Assembly: GCA_001567275.1 (NCBI GenBank)
Contig: LNBX01000026.1
Coordinates: 128,056 to 192,055 of the forward strand
Length of the DNA: 64,000 nt
Origin: Bacteroidetes bacterium OLB10
Lineage (GTDB): Bacteria > Bacteroidota > Bacteroidia > AKYH767-A > OLB10
Reading direction: 5' to 3'
In this document: positions 1-8,036 of the stretch, in pieces
Layout of the letters: the number at the start of each line of letters is the position of its first letter
How positions within the stretch are numbered: the stretch's first letter is position 1
Position numbers and translations under genes: made by a program
The notes under the pieces: model-generated
Databases searched by the model: none
What the model saw: only the letters and a program-made list of their open reading frames with translations
What the model was told of the DNA's origin: nothing

Positions 1-2
1 TT

Positions 3-1267
3 TACATCCTGCTGTTGTGTCTGTTTATCAGCTACAAGAGTTTTTTTTAACTTACAGGGAATGTCACGTGCATTTGTGTGTTCCATGTTTATTGTGAAAG
101 CATTTGCAGGAATCATCATCACCTTTAATGCTGAAAGAATTTACAGTGGCGATGACGGTATGTTTTTTTTATGAAGCAGGAAAAACATTGTATGAATATG
201 CGCTGCAACATCCGATGTCGTACTTCAAACTGATGTTAGGTATTTACAACGACAGCAATCAGCACGAATATTATACGTTGCTCAACTGGAAAGGACTACC
301 CTACTGGAACGACAATGAAACCATGATAAAAATTTCGTCACTGATACATTTCATTGCCTTTTCAAATATGCTTGTTCATTCAGTATTGTTCAGTTTTCTT
401 TCGTTTTGCGGGTTAACAGGAATTTACAAAGCCACCATCTCCATCACAAAATCCAATGGCTTTGTTCTCTATCTGATTCTGATGCTTTTTCCTTCGGTGG
501 TATTTTTCACTTCAGGAGTACTTAAAGAAACTTTGTTGCTGGCTGCTGCAGGATTATTTGTTTATGCACTTACACAATTCAACCAGTCAACACGAATGAA
601 GGTTTACACTATTGCACTGTATCTTTTTCTGTGGCTTATCAAACCTCATTTCGTTTTATTTCTAACACCTGCTCTGGCAGGGTATCTGCTCGCTAAAAAA
701 TATTTCAGCAAAAATTTATGGGCTTCTTATGCTGTTGCCATCGCTGTCATGATTGTTTATTACTCGGCAGGCACATTTGTTTTTAATCAAATACTGCATC
801 GGAATGCTGCAGGAACCATTGCACTTGTGCAGCAAAGCACCATGAAAAATTCTATTTACGAAAAAGCTGAGAGTTACATTCAGCCTCCGGTAATTGCTCC
901 AAATATGATAAGCGTGATTAAAAATTCGCCAAAAGCTTTTCTTCAAACTGTACTTACTCCGGCATTTCATTTCGACAAAGCAGGTTTGAGATGGAAAGGT
1001 GCTGCTGCTGAAAATCTGCTGGTGATGCTGTTTGTTTTGATAAATATTATAGCTGCATTCAGTTGGCGCAACGAATATGCGTCCTTACATTTTGCATTAC
1101 TACTTTTTATATTTTCGTTCTATGCATTGGTTGGGTACACCTGCGCTCTCGAAGCTGCAATACTCCGTTTCAAAGCGCCTGTTTTACCTTTTCTGATTGC
1201 CGGACTTTATATCTTTATGCTCCAATACAAAAAATATTTTATACGCAATGATTCTCCGAACGATTGA
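3..1267 (+). CDS. Multi-pass membrane protein, 5'-partial, two apparent frameshifts
   Basis: This is an unrecognised hydrophobic protein with about eight or more membrane segments, resembling Bacteroidota polytopic membrane proteins of unknown function. The gene enters from outside the window. Reading starts in frame 3 (residues YILLLCLFISYKSFF) and hits a stop at 48-50, right after T8 at 41-48. Removing one T continues into frame 1 (NLQGMSRAFVCSMF, then SGDDGMFF), which stops at 172 after a second T8 at 163-170. Removing one T there continues into frame 2 (YEAGKTLYEYALQHP) through to 1267. The longest uninterrupted piece begins at a TTG at 104, but residues 104-165 in that frame do not look like a natural N-terminus. 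The 3' end overlaps the next gene by 20 bp, which suggests co-transcription. I am confident it is a membrane protein, moderately confident in the joined reading, and cannot give a function. Confidence 0.65.
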
Positions 1268-2126
1268 TACCGGTTTTTTTAAGTTAGATGGCGGAGCCAT
1301 GTTTGGCGTTGTACCAAAATCTATATGGAACAAACTCAACCCTGCCGATGACAACAATATGTGCACATGGGCCATGCGATGTATGCTGATTGAAGATGGC
1401 AAACGACTTATTCTGGTTGACAATGGCATTGGTGATAAACAGAATGAAAAATTCTTCTCTTACTATTATCTACATGGCGATGCCACTCTTGAAAAATCAT
1501 TGAACAAGCTCGGATTTTCTTCTGATGATATTACAGATGTTTTTCTCACCCACCTTCACTTCGACCATTGCGGAGGCAGCATCAAACACAATGCGGATAA
1601 AACAGGATTTGTTCCTGCCTTTAAAAATGCTACTTACTGGAGTCATCAAGACCACTGGAAATGGGCAACTGAACCCAATGCCAGAGAGAAAGCAAGTTTT
1701 CTGAAGGAAAATATTCTTCCCATTCAGGAAAGCGGACAACTGAAATTTGTAGAAGGGAAAACGCCTTCCGATTCAAAATTGGAAATCCTTAACAACAACA
1801 ATTTTCATTCTGAAATTCCGGTAATCATAGCACGCGGCCATACCGATGCCATGATGTTGCCTGTTATTCCTTTCAAAGGAAAACAAGTGATTTTTATGGC
1901 TGATTTATTACCTTCTGTGGGGCATATTCCACTTCCTTATGTGATGGCTTATGACACACGGCCGCTGGTGACACTGAAGGAAAAAGAAGCATTTTTAAAT
2001 ACTGCTGTTCAAAACAACTGGCAATTGTTTTTCGAACATGATCCGGTAAATGAATGTTGCAACCTTCAGCAATCTGAAAGAGGAATCAGAATGAATGAAG
2101 CATATAGGCTGAGCGATTTAGCTTAA
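1248..2126 (+). CDS. Metallo-beta-lactamase-fold hydrolase
   Basis: This 292-residue protein has the MBL-fold zinc-binding motif THLHFDHCGG (H102, H104, D106, H107 from the chosen start). Later candidate ligands are ARGHTDAMM, MADLLPSVGH and FFEHDP. The full length fits a single-domain MBL hydrolase related to AHL lactonases and similar enzymes, and there is no signal peptide, so it is probably cytoplasmic. I chose the ATG at 1248, which overlaps the preceding gene by 20 bp, rather than a start at 1197 that would add 17 residues unlike the family. The substrate cannot be read from the sequence; MBL-fold members include lactonases, glyoxalases and phosphodiesterases. Fold assignment is firm, function is open. 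Confidence 0.85.
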   Translation: MILRTIDTGFFKLDGGAMFGVVPKSIWNKLNPADDNNMCTWAMRCMLIEDGKRLILVDNGIGDKQNEKFFSYYYLHGDATLEKSLNKLGFSSDDITDVFLTHLHFDHCGGSIKHNADKTGFVPAFKNATYWSHQDHWKWATEPNAREKASFLKENILPIQESGQLKFVEGKTPSDSKLEILNNNNFHSEIPVIIARGHTDAMMLPVIPFKGKQVIFMADLLPSVGHIPLPYVMAYDTRPLVTLKEKEAFLNTAVQNNWQLFFEHDPVNECCNLQQSERGIRMNEAYRLSDLA

Positions 2127-2130
2127 GAAA

Positions 2131-3819
2131 CTATTGAAGATTTATTTCACTTACTGAAGAAGAGAAATTTTGTTTGGCATCACCCACAGTAAGTTCAAGT
2201 TTGATGACTCCTTCGAACGGTTGAGTCAGATAAATTAATATTCTGTCGTTTATGTAATCGTATTCACTCAAATACCAGTTGCCGTTAATTTTTGCAGCAT
2301 AGCTTTTTATTCCTGACAAATTATCTTTTACACTGACAGCAATCAACGGGCAATTATAAACGGAATCAACACTCACTGTGCAGTCGCCAATTTGTGGCGG
2401 AACTGTATCCATAGTGACTGCATAAGTTCCAAAAGTGCTGATGCTTCCACTCACAAATCCATTTTTATAAAAGCTGTTTTCGGCTGATAATATTCCTTTG
2501 TCAGAAATTTTCACCAACAACAACTTATTGGTAAATGTTGAATCTGAATATCCGGTTCTGAGAGCCAGTTTTAAATTCTTCTTTAATGGCTCACCATAGT
2601 CATACAAAGTATATTTCGGAGAGAAAAAACCTTTTCCTCCTTTCTTCACACTGTCGTGATAAAATATATTCCTGAATAAAGCTCCTTCCGGAATAATGAG
2701 TCTGTATCCTGCTCTTTTTATTTCTGTTTTTTTATCAAAAACAATTTTTTGTTCACTTGCCATGCGCAGCGGCTTCAGTTTTATTTGCGAATCATACTTT
2801 AACGGTATCAAACATGTTGAGCTATTGCCTGCAGCATCTTTCAACACTAATTTCAGTGTAACAGTTTTAAGACTATCCATTCTGATGATTCCGTTATTCA
2901 CAACCTGTCTGTACTGGCTGAATGAATTGCCCGGCAGCCGAAAACACCATTCTGTAACATTGCCCTCATGTTGCTTTTTTGAATAATCAATATGACCGTT
3001 GATATTCCTGGTTTCATCAAACGAAAAATCATCCATTCTGTAACTGTACATCAACTGCCCGCCTGCATACATTTCCATTTCGTAAACACCCAACACAGCA
3101 CTGTCGTCATTGGCAACATCCACTGCGCAATAGCCCAAACCGGCAAGAGCGGATGTGGCTACAGGATTTTCAACCACATATTCAATATCCGTTTTCCGCT
3201 GCGGTATAATTTCTTTGACTTCTTCTGTTTCAGTAAAATTTTTATTGACACCATATACTGAAATTGATTTTATTACCGGTGGAATGGTATCCTTTACATT
3301 TTTTATAAATTGCAATGGATTCAGTGGTATTTCAGATTTTGTATTCCGTATTTCATAATGCAGATGCGGACCTGCAGAGCTTCCTGAATTGCCTGACCAT
3401 GCAATGGTGTCACCTGCTCTCACAACCAACTGATTTTTTTCAGGAAATAACTCTACGCTGAACTTGTTTTGTTTGTATTGCTCTTCCGTCACCAATTTTT
3501 CAATGGCAGGTGCCAGGCGATGCAGATGTCCATAAACAGTTGTATAACCATTGGGATGATCAATGTAAATTGCTTTGCCGTATCCATACTCACTTATTTT
3601 AATTCGCGACACATACCCATCAGCAGAAGCGCGAACAGGCTGCCCGATTTTTCCTTGAGTACTCAGATCAATTCCGGAATGAAAATGATTGCTTCTTAAC
3701 TCACCGTAATTTCCTTTGAGCACCGGTTGCAATGCCATTGGCGGAAATGGTACCCATGTGTTTTGTGCACAGGTAAGCAAACTTAATAATGTCAGCGCAA
3801 TGGTTGATTCCAATCTCAT
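2131..3819 (-). CDS. M23 family metallopeptidase (LytM domain)
   Basis: This 562-residue exported protein has a short hydrophobic N-terminus ending near residue 19 (LLTCAQN). The LytM/M23 domain spans roughly residues 33-175, with HFHSGID (H47, D51), GHLH near residue 98 and GPHLHYEIR (H152, H154), the complete zinc set for glycyl-glycine or DD-endopeptidase activity. The remaining ~380 residues are beta-rich and probably Ig-like, with no motif I recognise. Its likely role is peptidoglycan remodelling in the periplasm. It lies just downstream of a GH73-LysM gene on the same strand, so the pair looks like a cell-wall hydrolase locus, although a terminator-like hairpin separates them. Catalytic assignment is firm; the tail's role is unknown. 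Confidence 0.88.
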   Translation of the reverse strand: MRLESTIALTLLSLLTCAQNTWVPFPPMALQPVLKGNYGELRSNHFHSGIDLSTQGKIGQPVRASADGYVSRIKISEYGYGKAIYIDHPNGYTTVYGHLHRLAPAIEKLVTEEQYKQNKFSVELFPEKNQLVVRAGDTIAWSGNSGSSAGPHLHYEIRNTKSEIPLNPLQFIKNVKDTIPPVIKSISVYGVNKNFTETEEVKEIIPQRKTDIEYVVENPVATSALAGLGYCAVDVANDDSAVLGVYEMEMYAGGQLMYSYRMDDFSFDETRNINGHIDYSKKQHEGNVTEWCFRLPGNSFSQYRQVVNNGIIRMDSLKTVTLKLVLKDAAGNSSTCLIPLKYDSQIKLKPLRMASEQKIVFDKKTEIKRAGYRLIIPEGALFRNIFYHDSVKKGGKGFFSPKYTLYDYGEPLKKNLKLALRTGYSDSTFTNKLLLVKISDKGILSAENSFYKNGFVSGSISTFGTYAVTMDTVPPQIGDCTVSVDSVYNCPLIAVSVKDNLSGIKSYAAKINGNWYLSEYDYINDRILIYLTQPFEGVIKLELTVGDAKQNFSSSVSEINLQ

Positions 3820-3824
3820 ATCCT

Positions 3825-3860
3825 TAAAAATAAAACAGACCGAACAACGGGTTCAGTCTG
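3825..3860 (-). terminator. Intrinsic terminator after the GH73-LysM gene
   Basis: On the minus strand an imperfect 10-bp stem (CAGACTGAAC / GTTCGGTCTG, one mismatch, loop CCGTT) is followed directly by TTTTATTTTT. It sits just after the stop of the 3885-4859 gene and before the M23 gene, so it probably ends or attenuates the upstream transcript. Confidence 0.7.
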
Positions 3861-3884
3861 CTCTTAATCATGCAAAATTTTTTT

Positions 3885-4859
3885 TCAGTTGCTAAGTTTC
3901 AGTTTGGTTCCCGGCTGAACAACAGTTCCGGGTTCAATCTGATTTTTCTTATACAGACTACTTAATTTAATGGCATACATCTGTGAAATATCACGCATAC
4001 TTTCACCCGGCATTACCACATGAAATTTTTGCTGAGCTGAATGGCGTTTCGGTTTGATGTAAACAATGGTTCCTTCGCGCAACTCATCATCACGCAATGC
4101 ATCGTTATACTTTAATACCTGCCACACCATCATATCGTTTTCCTTAGCAATGCTCACCCATGTGTCACCCTTTTTTGAAACAACATACTTCACATTATTC
4201 TGTTCGGCATAATACGTAGGTGGAGTAATATTAATCACTGTAGTAACATTGCGATCGGATTTAGCTGAAACATTCTTATCTTTCACACTCACCTGACGTA
4301 CCAAAGTTGCAGCGGCATTAGCAGGTGCACCGTTCATCCGTGCAATTGCTTCGTTGTTGATGGCTTCAAGATTGTAGCGTTCAATCAAGTCAATCAGTTT
4401 ATGCGCATAGTTGGGATTGGTTGCATAACCGGCCTTCTTCAAACCATGTGCCCAGCCTTTATAATCGGTTACATCCAGTTCGAATAAGAATGCATAGCGG
4501 CTGCGTGTTTTCAGAAAATCCGAATGGTCATCATAAGATTCCAATACAGTTGAATATTTACGAAAACATTCATCCCTTGCATCATCATCCTGATGAAAAG
4601 TTTTTCCTTCCCACTCTTTATGGCATTTTATACCGAAATGGTTATTGGCTTCCTGTGCCAGTTTGCTGTTGCCGCTTTCACTTTCCAGTATCCCTTGCGC
4701 AAGTGTGATGCATGCAGGAACTCCGGTTTTAACCATATCTTTTATTGCATCTTCCCTGTATTTTGCAATATACTCTTCTGTTGTCATTCGCTGCGCCATG
4801 GTGAGTGACGGCACGGCAAGCAAAATCAATGCTGATGTTAAATTTCGGATAATAGGCAT
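3885..4859 (-). CDS. Glucosaminidase (GH73) with LysM repeats
   Basis: This 324-residue protein has a signal peptide ending about residue 22 (LTMAQ), a glucosaminidase/mannosyl-glycoprotein endo-beta-N-acetylglucosaminidase domain (about residues 28-170), and two LysM-like modules in the C-terminal half (YVVSKKGDTWVSIAKEN and FHVVMPGESMRDISQMYAI). The catalytic glutamate is within GILESESGNSKLA (E59 or E61), and NNHFGIKCHK is the family's second block. It should cut the glycan strand of peptidoglycan while LysM holds the wall. A -7-like box lies 41 bp upstream. Domain order and length are normal for Bacteroidota GH73 autolysins; the specific bond cleaved is inferred from family. Confidence 0.9.
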   Translation of the reverse strand: MPIIRNLTSALILLAVPSLTMAQRMTTEEYIAKYREDAIKDMVKTGVPACITLAQGILESESGNSKLAQEANNHFGIKCHKEWEGKTFHQDDDARDECFRKYSTVLESYDDHSDFLKTRSRYAFLFELDVTDYKGWAHGLKKAGYATNPNYAHKLIDLIERYNLEAINNEAIARMNGAPANAAATLVRQVSVKDKNVSAKSDRNVTTVINITPPTYYAEQNNVKYVVSKKGDTWVSIAKENDMMVWQVLKYNDALRDDELREGTIVYIKPKRHSAQQKFHVVMPGESMRDISQMYAIKLSSLYKKNQIEPGTVVQPGTKLKLSN

Positions 4860-4899
4860 ATTGTTCTTGTTTAAACTTAAAATTCTGATGGTTATTGTA

Positions 4900-4907
4900 C
4901 AAAATTA
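4900..4907 (-). promoter_or_regulatory. Bacteroidota -7 box (TAATTTTG) for the GH73 gene
   Basis: The minus strand reads TAATTTTG, a match to the Bacteroidota TAnnTTTG element, 41 bp before the ATG. I see no clear upstream TTTG, so this is only a candidate. Confidence 0.45.
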
Positions 4908-5093
4908 ACTCTGAAAAACCCTTCTTTTCCCCATTCTTACCCTTAACAATAAACAAGTTAATGTGGAAAACATCGGGTCTATTCTATTTAATCACCAATC
5001 CAAATAATAATTCCTTCGATGAACTCATGTAATTTGTGATTTCTCTGATTGAAAAATAATTATTAAAATTGTAGCAATAAAAATTATATATAT

Positions 5094-5480
5094 ATGAAAA
5101 AAACTATTTCGTTGACTGCTTTAGCAGCATTTTGCGGCTTGATAGCCCTTCAGACAACTACTTTAACTTCCTGCAAAAGTTCCCAGAAAGCCAGCACTGC
5201 TGCACCGGTAGTCATTCCTGATAATCCAACTTATACAGCCAATGTAAAACCCATCATTGATGCTTCATGTGGAACCAAATGCCACAGCGCAGTGAAAAAA
5301 GCACATGATATTGACCTGAGTAATTATGAATCCGTAAAGGAAGCGTGTATGAAAGATAAATTACTGTCAACTATAAAACATGAAGCAGGTGTAAAACCAA
5401 TGCCACGAATGGCTCCTAAACTGAGTGATGCTTCCATTGCTATAATCGAAAAATGGATCAATCAGGGTTACGCTCAGTAA
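5094..5480 (+). CDS. Small cytochrome-c-like lipoprotein
   Basis: This 128-residue exported protein has a signal peptide followed by a plausible lipobox ending at C27 (TTLTSC), so it is probably membrane anchored. After a linker, one domain begins YTANVKPIIDASCGTKCHS and ends with a helical SIAIIEKWINQG, the layout of the small mono-haem domains common in Bacteroidota secreted proteins. The haem-binding site is CGTKCH (C59, C63, H64), with three residues between the cysteines rather than two. Candidate axial methionines lie in VKPMPRMAPKL. It stands alone 4-28 bp before tex depending on the tex start. Haem binding is inferred; a metal or structural role is possible. Confidence 0.7.
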   Translation: MKKTISLTALAAFCGLIALQTTTLTSCKSSQKASTAAPVVIPDNPTYTANVKPIIDASCGTKCHSAVKKAHDIDLSNYESVKEACMKDKLLSTIKHEAGVKPMPRMAPKLSDASIAIIEKWINQGYAQ

Positions 5481-5508
5481 TTGGTTGTACCAAAAAATAT
5501 TTCTTACA

Positions 5509-7647
5509 TTGAGTTTTGTCAGTGAAACCGCATTGCTTGTTGAATTTACAAGGGCATCGGGCATTAGTAAAAATCAACTGCAAAATACTTTACAACTTTT
5601 TGAGAGCGGTGCCACCGTTCCGTTTATTGCACGTTATCGAAAGGAAAAAACCGGAGGTCTTACGGATGAACAGCTTTTCGATTTGAAGAAAAGAATCCGT
5701 GAAGCCGAAAAGTTTATTGAACGTAAGAAATATATTTTACAAAAACTTTCAGAAAAAGGAGTTGATTCCGGTCTTCTGAACGAAGTCGAAAATGCTTCAA
5801 CAACAGAAGTGCTCGAAGATTTATATCTGCCTTATAAAGAAAAGAAAAAAAGCAGAGCACAGAAAGCACGTGATGCAGGCCTTCAGCCCCTTGCCGACAT
5901 GCTGCTGAAAAATGAAAAACAGGCATTAGGAAGTTGGAATAATTTTAAGTCAGAGCATTTCCCTGATGAAGAATCAGTGTTGCAGGGTGCAAGAGATATT
6001 CTTGCAGAAACATTCAGCGAAAATGCAGAGGTGCGACATCAGTTAAGAAATTTGTTTTTGCAGGATTCTGTTCTCACTTCCAAAGTAGTGAAAACAAAAA
6101 CGGATGAAGCTGTAAAATACAAAGACTATTTCGACTATAAAGAAAAAATAAAAACCTGTGCAGCCCACCGTTTATTAGCAATTTTGAGAGGAGAAAAAGA
6201 AAAATTTCTCCGCATATCTGCAGCACCTGATGAAAAAACAGCGTTGCATAAAATAAATCAGGTGCTTTCTCCATTGTTTAATCTTTCGGGAAAAGAAGTT
6301 TCATCAGCAATGACTGATGCTTACGACAGATTGCTCCTGCCCTCTCTCGAAAATGAAATACTTCGCTTTTATAAACAAAAAGCTGACGTTGCATCTGCAA
6401 AAATATTTGCAGTTAATCTGCAGCAACTGTTGCTGGCACCTCCCTTGGGTCAAAAAAATGTGCTGGCCATTGATCCCGGTTTTCGTACGGGATGCAAATT
6501 AGTTTGCTTAGACAGGTATGGAAATCTTTTGCATAATGAAACCATTTTTCCTCATCCTCCGCAGGAACAGCATAAGCAAGCTGCTCAAAAAATTACTACA
6601 CTGGTCAGTCAGTATCAGATTGAAGCCATTGCAGTAGGAAACGGAACTGCAGGTCGCGAAACCGAACAGTTTATTCAACGTTTGCACTTCGACCGTAAAA
6701 TTCAGCTGTTCAGCGTGAACGAAGATGGTGCATCTGTTTATTCCGCTTCATCAGAAGCCCGTCAGGAATTTCCCGGATATGATGTTACGGTAAGAGGTGC
6801 TGTTTCCATAGGAAGAAGACTGATGGACCCGCTTGCCGAACTGATAAAAATTGATCCACGTTCCATGGGAATAGGACAATATCAGCATGATGTGGACGAA
6901 AGTTTATTGGAAGAAGAACTGAACCATACCATTGAACACTGCGTAAATGCCGTGGGCGTTAATCTGAATACAGCAAGCGAAAAACTTCTCACCTGTGTTT
7001 CAGGATTAGGAACTACACTTGCAAAAAAAATTGTTGAACATCGCAACCACCATGGATTTCAGTCGCGCAATGATTTGCTGAAGATTAAAGGATTCGGGCC
7101 TGCAGCTTTCCAGCAAAGCTCAGGGTTTCTGAGAATACCAAAAGCAGAGAATCCGCTCGACAACAGTGCTGTTCATCCGGAAAATTATAACATCGTAGAG
7201 CAAATGGCTTCCGATCTTAAAATGAAAGTGGAGCAGTTTATTGGAAATGAAAACGCCATTCGGCAGATTAAATTAGAGAAATATGTGACGGAAGAAACAG
7301 GATTACCAACCCTGAACGACATCATGGAAGAACTGCTTAAACCCGGCAGAGATGTACGTGGCATCATCAAAGTATTTGAATTCGACAAATCAATACGCAG
7401 TATCACCGACCTGAAAGAAGGAATGATTTTACCCGGAGTAATCAATAACATCACCCATTTCGGTGCATTTGTGGATATGGGTATCAAGCAAGGCGGATTG
7501 ATACATAAATCACAACTTACTGAAGAATTTACCAGCGATGTTGCTTCGGTCGTTAAACTGAATCAGCATGTAAGAGTAAAAGTAATTTCAGTGGATGTGG
7601 CTACCAAACGCATTCAGCTAAGTATGAAAGGAGTTGAACAGCAATGA
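5509..7647 (+). CDS. tex: Tex-type S1 RNA-binding protein
   Basis: This roughly 710-residue protein follows the Tex architecture: an N-terminal helical region with GATVPFIARYRKEKTGG, a YqgF/RNase H-like domain around residue 325 (LAIDPGFRTGCK), a helix-hairpin-helix region (LNTASEKLLTCVSGLG), and a C-terminal S1 domain of ~70 residues (LPGVINNITHFGAFVDMG). Tex binds RNA and influences transcription; its exact role in Bacteroidota is unclear. No ATG is near the N-terminus. I prefer the TTG at 5509 (MSFVSETALL) to an earlier TTG at 5485 because Tex proteins start close to this helix; both are possible. Its last four bases overlap the next gene's ATG, which suggests translational coupling. Confidence 0.92.
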   Translation: MSFVSETALLVEFTRASGISKNQLQNTLQLFESGATVPFIARYRKEKTGGLTDEQLFDLKKRIREAEKFIERKKYILQKLSEKGVDSGLLNEVENASTTEVLEDLYLPYKEKKKSRAQKARDAGLQPLADMLLKNEKQALGSWNNFKSEHFPDEESVLQGARDILAETFSENAEVRHQLRNLFLQDSVLTSKVVKTKTDEAVKYKDYFDYKEKIKTCAAHRLLAILRGEKEKFLRISAAPDEKTALHKINQVLSPLFNLSGKEVSSAMTDAYDRLLLPSLENEILRFYKQKADVASAKIFAVNLQQLLLAPPLGQKNVLAIDPGFRTGCKLVCLDRYGNLLHNETIFPHPPQEQHKQAAQKITTLVSQYQIEAIAVGNGTAGRETEQFIQRLHFDRKIQLFSVNEDGASVYSASSEARQEFPGYDVTVRGAVSIGRRLMDPLAELIKIDPRSMGIGQYQHDVDESLLEEELNHTIEHCVNAVGVNLNTASEKLLTCVSGLGTTLAKKIVEHRNHHGFQSRNDLLKIKGFGPAAFQQSSGFLRIPKAENPLDNSAVHPENYNIVEQMASDLKMKVEQFIGNENAIRQIKLEKYVTEETGLPTLNDIMEELLKPGRDVRGIIKVFEFDKSIRSITDLKEGMILPGVINNITHFGAFVDMGIKQGGLIHKSQLTEEFTSDVASVVKLNQHVRVKVISVDVATKRIQLSMKGVEQQ

Positions 7648-8030
7648 AAGCAGCACCCGAAAAAATGAGAATTGACAAATGGTTGTGGGCTGTGCGTATT
7701 TTCAAAACGCGTTCGCTCGCTGCCGATGCCTGTGAGAAAGGTAAAATTCTGATGGACGATGTGCCGGTAAAAGCATCACGCATGATAAAAGGTGGTGAAA
7801 CCATTGAAGTGCGCAAAGGAGCTTTTCGTTTAAATTTTAAAATACTTCAATTGAGTGAAAACAGAATGACCGCCAAACTGGTTCCTGAATTTTGCAGCGA
7901 CTGTACGCCTGCCGAAGAACTGGAAAAAATTAAATTGCATGCACTGGCCGTAAGAACTTACCGAAGTCATGGTGAAGGTCGGCCAACAAAAAAAGAAAGA
8001 CGTGCCCTGGATGATTTTCTCGACTGGTAA
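7644..8030 (+). CDS. S4-domain RNA-binding protein (HslR-like)
   Basis: This 128-residue protein has an N-terminal S4 domain (MRIDKWLWAVRIFKTRSLA, then GKILMDDVPVKAS and GGETIEVRKG), which binds structured RNA. The C-terminal region is basic and ends with SHGEGRPTKKERRALDDF, as in HslR, the ribosome-associated heat-shock protein that rescues stalled 50S subunits. ATG at 7644 overlaps the tex stop (ATGA). Pairing with tex puts two RNA-binding proteins in one operon. The HslR function is inferred by family. Confidence 0.88.
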   Translation: MKAAPEKMRIDKWLWAVRIFKTRSLAADACEKGKILMDDVPVKASRMIKGGETIEVRKGAFRLNFKILQLSENRMTAKLVPEFCSDCTPAEELEKIKLHALAVRTYRSHGEGRPTKKERRALDDFLDW

Positions 8031-8036
8031 ATTTTT

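Noticed and set aside
104-165. TTG at 104 as the true start of the first gene
   Set aside because: The residues in this frame before 165 do not fit the protein; frame 1 over the same bases does, so the gene begins further upstream and is frameshifted.
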